The notes under the pieces: generated by a model
Seen by the model: only the letters and a program-made list of their open reading frames with translations
Told to the model about the DNA's origin: nothing
The model's database searches: none
Position numbers and translations under genes: made by a program
Assembly (NCBI GenBank): GCA_016702335.1
Contig: JADJEF010000018.1
Coordinates: forward strand, 186,001 to 250,000
Source: Rhodocyclaceae bacterium
Lineage (GTDB): Bacteria > Pseudomonadota > Gammaproteobacteria > Burkholderiales > Rhodocyclaceae
Direction: 5' to 3'
Length of the DNA stretch: 64,000 bases
Part shown: in pieces, positions 9,036 through 18,195 of the stretch
Layout: each line of letters begins with the position of its first letter
How positions within the stretch are numbered: the first letter of the stretch is position 1

Positions 9036-9722
9036 CTACGGAAGCTGGCCAAGTTCAGCGAGCGACACTGCATCTTGGCCTCTAGCGATTATGAAGTGAT
9101 CCAGAAGACGGACATCCACCATGCCCAGGGAGAGCTTCAGCATTCTGGTGAGCTCTATGTCACTTGATGAGGGCTGCGGGCGTCCTGATGGGTGGTTGTG
9201 GGCGACGATTAGTGCAGCGGCATTGTGTGCCAGCGCTTGTTTGACAATCTCACGGGGATGTACGCTAGTCTGTGTCAACGTCCCGCGGAACATTTCATCG
9301 ACCGCTATCAGCTGATTTCCAGAATCAAGCCAGATTGCCATGAATACTTCATGAGGTAGCTGGGCGATGCGAAGCTGCAGCCAGTCCTTGACCAATTGTG
9401 GCGAAGAGAAAATGTCTTGGCTAGCGAGTTCCACGCGCAAAGACCGTCGGGCCAGCTCAATGGTTGCTGCCAGTTGGACGGCTTTGGCGGGACCCATTCC
9501 GGGGATTTCTGCCAAGTCATGGGGGCTTGCTTGTGCAAGTTTGGAGAGGTCGCCACCGTACGCGGTAAGCAAATCACGAGCAAGATCTACGGCTGAACGT
9601 CCGCGCACTCCGGTACGCAAAAATATAGCAAGAAGCTCCGCATCCGAAAGTGCAGCTGCACCTTGGCGAAGAAAACGCTCGCGTGGACGCTCTTGTTCCG
9701 GCCAGTCGTTAATGCTCATCAT
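9036..9722 (-). CDS. radC: RadC-family JAB1/MPN protein
   Basis: 228 residues. N-terminal helix-hairpin-helix region (LAEIPGMGPAKAVQLAATIEL) and C-terminal MPN/JAB domain with the complete metal signature HNHPSGRPQPSSSD (H-x-H-x7-S-x2-D). The family was linked to DNA repair, but its true role is unsettled. It is divergent from coaBC, the usual neighbour. Start is either of two adjacent ATGs (9722 or 9719). Confidence 0.95.
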   Translation of the reverse strand: MMSINDWPEQERPRERFLRQGAAALSDAELLAIFLRTGVRGRSAVDLARDLLTAYGGDLSKLAQASPHDLAEIPGMGPAKAVQLAATIELARRSLRVELASQDIFSSPQLVKDWLQLRIAQLPHEVFMAIWLDSGNQLIAVDEMFRGTLTQTSVHPREIVKQALAHNAAALIVAHNHPSGRPQPSSSDIELTRMLKLSLGMVDVRLLDHFIIARGQDAVSLAELGQLP

Positions 9723-9773
9723 CTACAATCGGTTTTAATGCAGCGAATAGCTGTGGCAACATGGTAAGTCCTT

Positions 9774-10973
9774 ATGCGTGAATTGCGAGATCATCGATTT
9801 GTATTGGGCGTCACGGGCGGGGTTGCTGCCTACAAGGCGGCGGAATTGGTTCGCTTGATGGTCAAGGCTGAGGCCGAAGTTGATGTGGTGCTTACCGACT
9901 CGGGCAGTCAGTTTGTCGGTGCGGCTACGTTTCAGGCACTTACGGGGCGTCCAGTGTGGCGGCAGCTTTGGGATGAGCGTATGTCGAACGGAATGGCGCA
10001 TATCGATCTGACCCGTGGTGCCAGCGGTATTTTAGTGGTGCCTGCGACCGCAGACTTTCTGGCAAAACTCGTTCATGGGGCTGCTGACGATTTGCTTAGT
10101 ACATTGTGTCTGGCGCGGCATTGTCCGTTACACGTTGCTCCGGCGATGAACCGTCAGATGTGGGAGAACCCAGCAACGCAACGAAACGTCGCCCAACTCG
10201 GCGAGGATGGAATCAGTGTTTGGGGCCCCGATGATGGCGATCAGGCCTGTGGCGAAACGGGGGCGGGGCGGATGCTCGAACCTTCGGATCTTTTTCAGGC
10301 ACTTGTAGCGAGCGTTCAGTTGAAAGTACTGGCGGGGCATCGGGTAATACTTACGGCTGGCCCTACCTTTGAAGCTTTGGATCCAGTCAGGGGTTTGACG
10401 AATAGCAGTTCGGGAAAAATGGGCTTTGCCTTGGCCCGAGCCTGTGCCGACGCCGGTGCGACTGATGTTGTTTTGGTGGCGGGACCAACAGGCCTCGCGA
10501 CTCCCTATGGCGTCAAGCGTGTGGACGTGAAGAGCGCTGTGGAAATGCGTAACGCAGTGCTTAGTGAGCTAGATAAAGGAGACGCCGCGACGACAGTATT
10601 TATTGGTGTGGCGGCTGTTGCAGACTATCGCCCACGAACCCTGTCGGAGCACAAGATCAAGAAAGGGAATGATGTCGTCCATATTGAACTTGAAGCGAAC
10701 CCGGACATCCTTGCCGAGGTAGCTAGTCTCCCAGATCGGCCATTTTGTGTCGGATTCGCCGCAGAGAGCCAGAATCTTGCGGTGTACGCTGAAGGTAAGC
10801 GCGTGGCAAAAAGACTTCAGCTGGTGGTCGGGAACTTGGTGCGAGATGGTTTGGGAGGGGATACCAACGTGGTTTCCCTATTTGATTCTGATGGTGAGCA
10901 CCCCTTAGGCCCAGCAGACAAGCTGACAGTCTCCCGACAAATCGTAGCGCACATTGCGCGAATCCTGAGGTAG
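9774..10973 (+). CDS. coaBC: CoaBC, bifunctional phosphopantothenoylcysteine synthetase/decarboxylase
   Basis: Two steps of coenzyme A synthesis. N-terminal flavoprotein decarboxylase (CoaC) with GVTGGVAAYKAAELVR, PAMNRQMW and the active-site cysteine motif ACGETGAGRM near residue 160. C-terminal synthetase (CoaB) from about residue 185 with AGPTFEALDPVRGLTNSSSG and the KIKKG lysine motif. 399 residues, full length. dut begins four bases after its stop, so the pair is an operon. Confidence 0.97.
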   Translation: MRELRDHRFVLGVTGGVAAYKAAELVRLMVKAEAEVDVVLTDSGSQFVGAATFQALTGRPVWRQLWDERMSNGMAHIDLTRGASGILVVPATADFLAKLVHGAADDLLSTLCLARHCPLHVAPAMNRQMWENPATQRNVAQLGEDGISVWGPDDGDQACGETGAGRMLEPSDLFQALVASVQLKVLAGHRVILTAGPTFEALDPVRGLTNSSSGKMGFALARACADAGATDVVLVAGPTGLATPYGVKRVDVKSAVEMRNAVLSELDKGDAATTVFIGVAAVADYRPRTLSEHKIKKGNDVVHIELEANPDILAEVASLPDRPFCVGFAAESQNLAVYAEGKRVAKRLQLVVGNLVRDGLGGDTNVVSLFDSDGEHPLGPADKLTVSRQIVAHIARILR

Positions 10974-10977
10974 CCGA

Positions 10978-11427
10978 ATGCCTACTGTAGATGTAAAAAT
11001 TCTCGATCTGCGCCTGAACGACGCTATGCCTGCTTACGCCACACCTGGCTCTGCGGGATTGGATCTAAGAGCATGCATTGACGGTCCGATGGTCTTATCG
11101 CCTGGCGAGACCTCGTTGGTGCCGACTGGGTTGGCGATTCATCTTGAAGACCCGAATCTTGCTGCGATGATTCTGCCCAGATCTGGCCTTGGGCACAAAC
11201 ATGGAATTGTGCTGGGTAATTTAGTGGGGCTCATTGACTCGGACTATCAGGGGCAGATTTTCGTTTCTGCATGGAACCGTGGGAGTTCAACCTTCACCCT
11301 CAATCCGATGGAACGATTGGCACAACTGGTAATCGTTCCGGTCGTTCAGGTGTCATTCAACGTGGTGGCGAAGTTTTCTTCCAGCGAACGCGGGCAGAGC
11401 GGTTTTGGTAGTACAGGTCAACATTGA
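10978..11427 (+). CDS. dut: dUTP diphosphatase
   Basis: Hydrolyses dUTP to dUMP, keeping uracil out of DNA and feeding dTMP synthesis. 149 residues with all trimeric dUTPase motifs: STPGSAGLDLRA-like ATPGSAGLDLRA, PRSGLGHKHGIVLGN, GLIDSDYQG, and the C-terminal Gly-rich RGQSGFGSTG. Downstream of coaBC. Repeat copy A begins 13 bases after the stop. Confidence 0.98.
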   Translation: MPTVDVKILDLRLNDAMPAYATPGSAGLDLRACIDGPMVLSPGETSLVPTGLAIHLEDPNLAAMILPRSGLGHKHGIVLGNLVGLIDSDYQGQIFVSAWNRGSSTFTLNPMERLAQLVIVPVVQVSFNVVAKFSSSERGQSGFGSTGQH

Positions 11428-11440
11428 GGCTTCCGTTCCC

Positions 11441-11470
11441 AAGTCGGCGCTGGTGGGGCGGCGATTGCGC
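11441..11470 (+). repeat. Dispersed 30-bp repeat, copy A
   Basis: Core aagtcggcgctggtg followed by gggcggcgattgcgc. It lies 13 bases after the dut stop, in the same orientation as dut. 27 of 30 bases match copy B at 29635-29664. One of six copies in this window. Confidence 0.9.
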
Positions 11471-11517
11471 GAACGAGATGCCCCTGTATGTGCTGTTGAA
11501 CGGCACCTCATTCGCGC
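11467..11517. terminator. Long hairpin at the dut/ATPase convergence
   Basis: Arms 11467-11482 (gcgcgaacgagatgcc) and 11502-11517 (ggcacctcattcgcgc) pair over 16 positions, two of them G-U. The 3' arm overlaps the last codons of the minus-strand ATPase gene. There is no long U tract, so termination is plausible but not certain. Confidence 0.5.
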
Positions 11518-13010
11518 AGTTGCTTTACCTGCCTCGGAAATGGACGTGCACCTTTGATTGCGTTTGGGAGTTTTTTTAGATCGGAACTTGCGGCGCTTCG
11601 CGTTTCGTAATCCCCATAGATGACCCCTAAGCGGGTCTGATCTTTGATATACGCTCGGTAAACCCGGACCTTGGTCAGATCCAGTCCGACGGTTTTTGCT
11701 CTCCGTAAGAACGCTTCAACAGCGTCTGGTTGGGTTCCGTCACTAGCGAGCAATTGCAAAAACCAAGAAGAGTTATCCGCTTCCTCTAACCAGCGTATTC
11801 CGGCGGCGAGACTGAGTTTCGTTAATTGCCCAAGTTCCTCCGAGGCTCTATCCTGGGCATCGGGCGCTGCTTTTTGAGCTTGGGAAGAGCTTGCTGAGGT
11901 GGGGGAAATCTGGGGCGCTTCCGCTGTGGGCGTTGCCGCTGGAGTTGGCGGCGGTTCACTGGCAATTGGCTGACTTGATATCGCCATTGGGGCGGTGGGC
12001 TGCGGCGGGGCGATAGGCTGCTGTGGGGCAATTGACTGAGAGGGGGCGGGCGGGACTACGGCCGGTTGCTCCGATAGCACGGTGGGTCTCTGATCAAAAA
12101 ACCATGCCATCACCGCGGCCCCTAAGAGTGCCGCTAGTGCGATTGTTGCCCATTGCCGAGTTTTGGTAGCAGTGCCAGATCCGCCCGATGACATGGTTGC
12201 GGTACTGAAGTCGCAATCACGAACAGCCGCCCGCAGTTCGCTTTTTCCGATGTGATGACGACCAGAAGAAAAGGCTGCTAGGAGGCACTTGTCTGCAAGG
12301 ATGTTGACGCGCCGCGTCAATCCTTGTGAAATTTTTGCGATGGTTTTTATCGCTTTGGTGTCGAATGGGCTTGGCCCCTTGTACCCTGCGGCACGCAAGC
12401 GAAAATCAAGGTAGCTCGCGATGTCGTCTCTGACCAGGGGCTCAAGGGAGAAGTTGTGCGTCACACGCTCCTTTAGCTGACGCATATTCGGGCGGGCCAG
12501 AACTTCATTCAACTCAGGTTGGCCAAATAAAACGAGCTGCAGCAACTTGTTTCTGTTTGATTCGAGATTTGACAGCAGTCGTATTTCCTCAAGCGTCTCA
12601 GTCGGCATTGCATGGGCTTCGTCAATCAGTACAACGACCTGACGCCCCTCCCCGTAAGACTTTATCAAGTGATCTTGTAGCGATCTTAAGACAACTGCGG
12701 CCCTCGCATCTGGCGCGATCTCTAGGCGAAGCTCGTGGGCGATGGCGAAAAGTATGTCCTCTCGGGAGAGCGAGGGGTTTGCGAGGTAGATAATCGTGAC
12801 CGTTTGTGGCAGACGGTCCATGAGTACACGGCACAGCATGGTCTTACCGCTGCCGACTTCACCGCTAACCTTGACAATGCCCTCATCATGAGTGATGGCG
12901 TAGATGAGGGCATCGAGCGTGGCTCCGCGGTTGCCGCCACCAAAAAAAAAGTCGGTATCTGGCGTGATGCGAAAAGGAGCTTCATACAAACCAAAGTGGT
13001 CAAGATACAT
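11508..13010 (-). CDS. ExeA/GspA-like AAA ATPase with SPOR-like C-terminus
   Basis: 500 residues. Residues 1-270 are an AAA ATPase of the ExeA/MshM type: LYEAPFRITPDTDFFF, Walker A GEVGSGKT, Walker B VVLIDEAHAM. One membrane segment (WATIALAALLGAAVMAWFF) near residue 290 is followed by a Pro/Ala/Gln-rich linker and a final domain resembling SPOR (WFLQLLAS ... LGVIYGDYETRSAA), which in other proteins binds peptidoglycan. The layout suggests a cytoplasmic ATPase coupled through the membrane to the cell wall, as in pilus or secretion assembly. It sits 32 bases after the response regulator and is probably co-transcribed with it. Confidence 0.82.
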   Translation of the reverse strand: MYLDHFGLYEAPFRITPDTDFFFGGGNRGATLDALIYAITHDEGIVKVSGEVGSGKTMLCRVLMDRLPQTVTIIYLANPSLSREDILFAIAHELRLEIAPDARAAVVLRSLQDHLIKSYGEGRQVVVLIDEAHAMPTETLEEIRLLSNLESNRNKLLQLVLFGQPELNEVLARPNMRQLKERVTHNFSLEPLVRDDIASYLDFRLRAAGYKGPSPFDTKAIKTIAKISQGLTRRVNILADKCLLAAFSSGRHHIGKSELRAAVRDCDFSTATMSSGGSGTATKTRQWATIALAALLGAAVMAWFFDQRPTVLSEQPAVVPPAPSQSIAPQQPIAPPQPTAPMAISSQPIASEPPPTPAATPTAEAPQISPTSASSSQAQKAAPDAQDRASEELGQLTKLSLAAGIRWLEEADNSSWFLQLLASDGTQPDAVEAFLRRAKTVGLDLTKVRVYRAYIKDQTRLGVIYGDYETRSAASSDLKKLPNAIKGARPFPRQVKQLRE

Positions 13011-13042
13011 GGTGTGATCGTAATGGATTAGAGGCGAACTAA

Positions 13043-14533
13043 TTACTCTGAGTTGGCTAAAAAGTTTGGCTTGCGATTCGCACGAGCGATCGACTCCATG
13101 CGGTTGTAAAGTGTGGTGCGACTTACACCTAAAAGGCGTGCAGCGTGACTGATGTTGCCGCCAGCAATGTCTTGTGCAGCGGAAATATAGGCGGCTTCGA
13201 TTGAGCGTAGTTCATCATCCAAAGAGAACTGTTTGCGTGCCGCTAAGGACGCACGGGCTGCGGAAAGAAAATTGCTCCGCTCATTCGCCGTAGCGGGGGC
13301 GTTAGTCTCTGACGCCAGAGTATCAGCCGCTGCTGTGGCCTTCAGTTCAATATCAAGCTCGCCCTCCATCTCGCGGGCAGTAAGTTGTTGGTCGGCGTAT
13401 TTGGTAGTTAGTCGAATAGCAATGTTGCGTAATTCCCGCACATTTCCGGGGAAGCCATAGCTGTCGATGCAAGCCCATGCGTCATCAGTCAATACCGGCA
13501 GCGAAAGCTTTCCTTGTGCTGAAAACTCCCTGATAAAGCTTTCGAGAAGCGTACGTCGATCATTGCCGAGTTCGCGAAGCGCTGGCATGCGTACAGTAAA
13601 GACAGAAAGCCTATGGTAAAGGTCGGACCGAAATCGCCCGGCGCGCACCTCTTCACGGAGGTCTCGGTTGGTGGCCGCGACGATGCGCGCGGATGAAATC
13701 CGTGTTTGGGTTTCACCAACACGCTGAAAATCGCCACTTTCAAGCACACGAAGCAATTTGGGCTGCAATTCTATTGGTAGCTCGCCAATTTCATCCAAGA
13801 ACAAAGTGCCTTGTGCTGCATCTTCGAAGTAACCCGAGCGAGTTACTGATGCGCCAGTAAAGGCTCCTTTGGCATGGCCAAAAAGCGTTGCTTCGACCAA
13901 GGTTGGAGTCATTGCTGCACAGTTGAGTGCTAAATAAGGAGATGGTGCGCGATCAGATTCTTCATGGAGTACTTTCGCGGCAAGTTCTTTTCCCGTACCC
14001 GACTCGCCTTCAATAAGAACGGGGAAGGGGGACTTTGCGAATTGTCGTAGTTGCTGGCGCAGCTGCAATATGGGCGCGCTGCTCCCCAGTAGTCGGCGAC
14101 CGGGCGCAACGGAGCTACGTAGATTTGCGATGCGGGTAAGTAAAGTTTTCAATAACGCGGGCGATGCCGGCTTTCCGACGAAGTCGGTAGCGCCTAAGGT
14201 TCGGGCAAGGCGCGCGTTTGCATCGTCGTTCTGGCCAGACAGCACCACAATTTTTATTTCAGGCACGATTGCCAGAAGGTCTGTAATTAGAGCCAAACCT
14301 TCGGTCGGTGAGTGAGGGTGCGGTGGTAACCCGAGGTCTATCAGCGCGAGTTCGAGCGGCTGTGATAGCGTCGTCCGTTGCAGTGCCTCCTCACGCGATG
14401 TCGCAGTTACGATATCGAATCCCTCAGAAAGTACGAACCTGAGCGAGTCGAGGATGAGTTCGTCATCATCGACTATGAGCAAGATGGGCTTTCGAGTCAC
14501 GGTAATTTCAGTAAATTGTTCAGACTTTGCCAT
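13043..14533 (-). CDS. Sigma-54-dependent response regulator (NtrC type)
   Basis: About 496 residues. Receiver domain with VDDDE, phospho-acceptor in LIDLGLPP, LSG and GKPAS. AAA+ domain with GESGTGKE, GAFTGA (sigma-54 contact) and GTLFLDEIGELP. Fis-type helix-turn-helix at the end (NISHAARLLGVSRTTLYNRM). No histidine kinase lies beside it, so it is an orphan. I prefer ATG 14533 over the upstream TTG at 14569 because the receiver begins just after it. Its target is unknown; the pilin promoter at 53874 is one sigma-54-type candidate in this window. Confidence 0.9.
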   Translation of the reverse strand: MAKSEQFTEITVTRKPILLIVDDDELILDSLRFVLSEGFDIVTATSREEALQRTTLSQPLELALIDLGLPPHPHSPTEGLALITDLLAIVPEIKIVVLSGQNDDANARLARTLGATDFVGKPASPALLKTLLTRIANLRSSVAPGRRLLGSSAPILQLRQQLRQFAKSPFPVLIEGESGTGKELAAKVLHEESDRAPSPYLALNCAAMTPTLVEATLFGHAKGAFTGASVTRSGYFEDAAQGTLFLDEIGELPIELQPKLLRVLESGDFQRVGETQTRISSARIVAATNRDLREEVRAGRFRSDLYHRLSVFTVRMPALRELGNDRRTLLESFIREFSAQGKLSLPVLTDDAWACIDSYGFPGNVRELRNIAIRLTTKYADQQLTAREMEGELDIELKATAAADTLASETNAPATANERSNFLSAARASLAARKQFSLDDELRSIEAAYISAAQDIAGGNISHAARLLGVSRTTLYNRMESIARANRKPNFLANSE

Positions 14534-14707
14534 CTTAGACAGGCAAATGCGTTTAGTTCGACCAATCAATGGGCATTTTGGCGGAGGTGGTGTCTCAATG
14601 ATGCAAATTTAGACTGAATAGAGTCTGCCGTCAGTAGATTCAACATGCGATGCCGACAGGCCCTCTGCTAAACTCCACCCGCTATAAATTCTGCACATCG
14701 GTTAAAA

Positions 14708-15514
14708 GTGAACGACGACCCACTAGTTCAGATATCCAATCTGAGCTTCAGCTACGACAGCCGGCCGATTTTGTCCGGCATCAACATGACGATTCCTCGG
14801 GGGAAAGTCGTGGCCATTATGGGTAGCTCTGGCTGCGGGAAGACAACCACTCTAAGGCTGATCGGCGGTCAGTTGAAGCCGACATCTGGCAGCGTTACCG
14901 TCGATGGCCAGGTGGTCCATCAGTTGGATGCCGACAGCATGTATGCAATGCGACGCAAGTTGGGGATGCTCTTTCAGTTTGGAGCGCTTTTTACTGACAT
15001 GACGGTTTTTGAAAACGTGGCGTTTCAGATGCGTGAGCATACCAACTTGCCTGAAGCAATGATTCGCGATCTGGTCTTAATGAAGCTGCATGCCGTCGGG
15101 TTGCGCGGAGCCCATGCACTAATGCCGACCGAGTTGTCTGGTGGTATGGCGCGTCGGGTGGCACTGGCTCGGGCAATCGCACTTGATCCCATGCTGATAA
15201 TGTACGATGAACCCTTCGCGGGACTGGATCCTATTTCATTGTCTATAGTTGGCGAACTGATACGAAAGTTGAATGATGCTTTGGGTGCTAGTTCGATTGT
15301 CGTGACCCATGACGTACAAGAGTCCCTCAAGATTGTGGACTATGTCTATTTTGTTTCTGAGGGAAAGATTGTTGCTGAAGGAACTGCGGAAGAAATTCGC
15401 AAGTCAAAGACCCCTTACGTTCACCAGTTCGTTTGGGGAGAGGCGGATGGTCCTGTTCCATTTCATTATCCTGCGACTTCATATGCGGAGGAATTGATGG
15501 GGACGGTGAGCTAG
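14708..15514 (+). CDS. mlaF: MlaF, lipid transport ABC ATPase
   Basis: ATPase of the MlaFEDB complex that moves phospholipids between inner and outer membrane. 268 residues, GTG start. Walker A GSSGCGKTT, signature LSGGMARR, Walker B PMLIMYDEPFAGLDP, H-loop VVTHD. First gene of mlaF-mlaE-mlaD-mlaA-mlaC-mlaB, divergent from the response regulator. Confidence 0.96.
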   Translation: MNDDPLVQISNLSFSYDSRPILSGINMTIPRGKVVAIMGSSGCGKTTTLRLIGGQLKPTSGSVTVDGQVVHQLDADSMYAMRRKLGMLFQFGALFTDMTVFENVAFQMREHTNLPEAMIRDLVLMKLHAVGLRGAHALMPTELSGGMARRVALARAIALDPMLIMYDEPFAGLDPISLSIVGELIRKLNDALGASSIVVTHDVQESLKIVDYVYFVSEGKIVAEGTAEEIRKSKTPYVHQFVWGEADGPVPFHYPATSYAEELMGTVS

Positions 15515-15516
15515 CT

Positions 15517-16311
15517 GTGATTGGAATTCCTGCACGTGTGATTCGAGGCTTAGGTAAGAGCGTCAACGACCGGTTGTTGCGCTTGGGCTTCGCTTCTCGC
15601 TTCCTTGTTGCGATGCTCATGCATTCCGGCACAGCGTTTCGGCGCATTCATTTGACACTCCGTGAGATTTACTTCACGGGCGTGATGTCCTTGATCATCA
15701 TTCTCGTGTCTGGACTATTCGTCGGGATGGTGCTTGGTCTGCAAGGTTATGACACGCTACAGCGCTACGGTTCATCTGAGGCGTTGGGTATTCTTGTTGC
15801 GTTATCCCTCGTGCGGGAGCTGGGGCCTGTCGTCGCAGCTCTGCTCTTTGCTAGTCGAGCCGGTTCGGCGATTACCGCTGAAATAGGGCTGATGAAAGCG
15901 ACAGAACAGCTCTCTGCAATGGAAATGATGGCCGTTGACCCTCTGGCGCGCGTGGTAGCACCACGGTTTTGGGGTGGAGTGATTTCAATGCCGCTACTTG
16001 CAGCGCTATTTTCTGCGATGGGAATTTTCGGGGGCTATCTGGTCGGTGTTCAGCTTATCGGAGTCGACGAGGGCTCGTTCTGGTCTCAAATGCAGGCGAG
16101 CGTGGATTTCCGAGAAGACATCATGAACGGGGTCATCAAGAGTTTTGTGTTCGGTGCCATCATTAGTTGGGTCGCTGTTTTTGAAGGGTACGATGCTGAG
16201 CCAACAGCAGAGGGAGTATCTGGAGCCACGACCCGCACCGTTGTTACGTCGTCGCTTGCCATTTTGGCTGCGGATTTCATCCTTACTGCCTTCATGTTTA
16301 GAGGTGCCTGA
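15517..16311 (+). CDS. mlaE: MlaE, lipid transport permease
   Basis: Inner-membrane permease of the Mla system. 264 residues from a GTG two bases after the mlaF stop; the longer upstream frame overlaps mlaF and carries no family sequence. MlaE motifs: REIYFTGVMSLIIILVSG, VRELGPVVAALLFASRAGSA, GLMKATEQLSAMEMMAVDP. Several membrane helices. Confidence 0.95.
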   Translation: MIGIPARVIRGLGKSVNDRLLRLGFASRFLVAMLMHSGTAFRRIHLTLREIYFTGVMSLIIILVSGLFVGMVLGLQGYDTLQRYGSSEALGILVALSLVRELGPVVAALLFASRAGSAITAEIGLMKATEQLSAMEMMAVDPLARVVAPRFWGGVISMPLLAALFSAMGIFGGYLVGVQLIGVDEGSFWSQMQASVDFREDIMNGVIKSFVFGAIISWVAVFEGYDAEPTAEGVSGATTRTVVTSSLAILAADFILTAFMFRGA

Positions 16312-16313
16312 TA

Positions 16314-16784
16314 ATGAGTCGAACTAGCCTGGATCTTTGGGTTGGATTTTTTGTTGCCATTGGATTGGTTGCATTGTTATTTCTGGCGATGAAAGTCGGT
16401 AATTTGAGCTCGTCGATGTCGGGGGAAACCTATGCTATTAAGGCTAGTTTTGATAACATCGGCGCTCTAAAGGTTCGCTCGGCAGTTAAAAGTGCTGGGG
16501 TTGTCGTCGGTCGTGTTTCAGATATCCGATTTAACTCGCAGTCGTATCAGGCTGATGTGACCATGTCTATGGATGCTCGGTTTAAGTTTCCGCGGGACAC
16601 GTTTGCGACAATTAACACGAGTGGGTTGCTTGGCGAACAGTACATCGGCTTCGAGGTTGGTGGTGACGAGGAATATCTTGCTGCGGGTGATTCAGTTAAG
16701 AAGACACAATCTGCAGTAGTTCTGGAGAAGTTGATCAGTCAGTTCATGTTTAAACAGGCAGCTGATAGTGAAAGCGGTAAGTAA
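16314..16784 (+). CDS. mlaD: MlaD, MCE-domain substrate-binding protein
   Basis: 156 residues. N-terminal membrane anchor (LWVGFFVAIGLVALLFLAM) followed by an MCE domain (YAIKASFDNIGALKVRSAVK, GVVVGRVSDI, GLLGEQYIGFEVGG). Forms the hexameric periplasmic ring of the MlaFEDB complex. Starts two bases after mlaE. Confidence 0.96.
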   Translation: MSRTSLDLWVGFFVAIGLVALLFLAMKVGNLSSSMSGETYAIKASFDNIGALKVRSAVKSAGVVVGRVSDIRFNSQSYQADVTMSMDARFKFPRDTFATINTSGLLGEQYIGFEVGGDEEYLAAGDSVKKTQSAVVLEKLISQFMFKQAADSESGK

Positions 16785-16820
16785 AAGTTTGCTTCTAATC
16801 GAATTTTATAAAGCGGGATT

Positions 16821-17552
16821 ATGAATATGAACTCAACCATGCGGAATGATGTCTCGATCGGGAGAACCCTTGCTATCGTTGCGGTCTCCTTAGCCCTTGG
16901 TGCCTGTTCAAGTACTAGCGGGAATAAAAAAGATCCTATCGAAGGTTTCAATCGGGCCATGTTTGCAGTTAACGAGACGATTGACAGCTACGCGGTCAGG
17001 CCCGTTGCCAAAGCTTATGATGACTACTTGCCGGTAGTCGTGAAGGCTGGGGTGTCGAATTTCTTTGGCAATATTGACGATGTTTTCACTGGCGTGAACA
17101 ATTTTCTGCAAGGTAAGCCGGGTGATGGTGCCAGTGACTTGGGGCGTTTCGTGATCAACTCAACCATAGGGATTCTTGGTATGGTTGATGTTGCTAGCGA
17201 TATCGGTTTGGCCAAGCATGACGAGGATTTCGGGCAAACTTTCGGGCGTTGGGGGGTCGGCAATGGCCCTTACGTGGTGCTTCCTGTTTTTGGGCCTAAA
17301 ACTGCTCGTGATACTGTCGGTTTCATGGTGGATCGATATGTGGACCCGGTTGGCAATATCGAGGATGTTTCGGTGCGAAACAGCCTTTCTGCCCTTCGTA
17401 TAGTCAGCATCCGTGCGGAATTGCTACCGGCAGATAAAGTTGTAGATGAAGCTGCCCTTGATAAATACTCATACGTTCGGGACGGTTATTTACAGCGTCG
17501 GCGCAGCCAGATATTTGACGGTGATGCCCCGCGCGATACTGAGGAAGAGTAA
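16821..17552 (+). CDS. mlaA: MlaA (VacJ) outer-membrane lipoprotein
   Basis: 243 residues. Lipoprotein signal with lipobox LALGAC and Cys at residue 29, then the VacJ domain (DPIEGFNRAMFAVNETIDSY, NNFLQGKPGDG, EDFGQTFGRWGVGNGPYVVLP). It removes mislocalised phospholipids from the outer leaflet. Location between mlaD and mlaC, instead of elsewhere as in E. coli, is common in betaproteobacteria. A second ATG six bases in is also possible. Confidence 0.95.
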   Translation: MNMNSTMRNDVSIGRTLAIVAVSLALGACSSTSGNKKDPIEGFNRAMFAVNETIDSYAVRPVAKAYDDYLPVVVKAGVSNFFGNIDDVFTGVNNFLQGKPGDGASDLGRFVINSTIGILGMVDVASDIGLAKHDEDFGQTFGRWGVGNGPYVVLPVFGPKTARDTVGFMVDRYVDPVGNIEDVSVRNSLSALRIVSIRAELLPADKVVDEAALDKYSYVRDGYLQRRRSQIFDGDAPRDTEEE

Positions 17553-17565
17553 CAAGGTGTCTTCG

Positions 17566-18195
17566 ATGAAAGCGATGCGTTTTCTTTTTGCAGTGGTTAC
17601 TTTTTTGAGTTGCTCAGTTGCAGTTGCTTCAGAACTTGCGCCGGATCAGTTGCTGAAGAAGGTCACCGACGAAGTGCTGGAGGTGATCCGAAATGACAAG
17701 GAAATTAAGAGCGGAGATACGCGTAGGGCGATGGAGTTGGTCGAGACGCGCGTGGTCGGCCACTTCAATTTTTCACGCATGACCCAACTTGCAGTTGGGC
17801 GTGAGTGGCGTAAGGCGACCCCGGAGCAAAAAAAACTACTCACCGACGAATTTCGTAAGTTGTTGGTGCGCACCTACTCTAACGCGCTGACCCAATACAA
17901 AAATCAGACGGTGGCCTTTAAGCCCCTAGATTTAAAGGCGGGACAGATTGATGCCAAGGTGCGTACAGAGATCCGGCAGCCCGGGACCAAGCCCTTGAAC
18001 CTTGACTACTACATGGAAAAAAGTGACGCCAGTTGGCGTGTGTATGACATTGAAGTTGAGGGCATAAGTCTTGTGACAAACTATCGGGGGACCTTCTCCA
18101 GCGAGATTCAGGAAGGCGGGCTGGATGGATTGATAGCTAGTCTTCGTACCAAGAACTCAGCGGTGCTGGTAGGTTCCCGGGCTTCCAAAACGTGA
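17566..18195 (+). CDS. mlaC: MlaC, periplasmic phospholipid carrier
   Basis: 209 residues with signal peptide (MRFLFAVVTFLSCSVAVASE), then the MlaC fold (VRNDKEIKSGD-like VIRNDKEIKSGDTRRAMELV, HFNFSRMTQLAVGREWRKAT, DIEVEGISLVTNYR). It shuttles phospholipids between MlaA and MlaFEDB. I chose ATG 17566 because AAGG lies eight bases upstream; longer frames run back into mlaA. Confidence 0.94.
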   Translation: MKAMRFLFAVVTFLSCSVAVASELAPDQLLKKVTDEVLEVIRNDKEIKSGDTRRAMELVETRVVGHFNFSRMTQLAVGREWRKATPEQKKLLTDEFRKLLVRTYSNALTQYKNQTVAFKPLDLKAGQIDAKVRTEIRQPGTKPLNLDYYMEKSDASWRVYDIEVEGISLVTNYRGTFSSEIQEGGLDGLIASLRTKNSAVLVGSRASKT

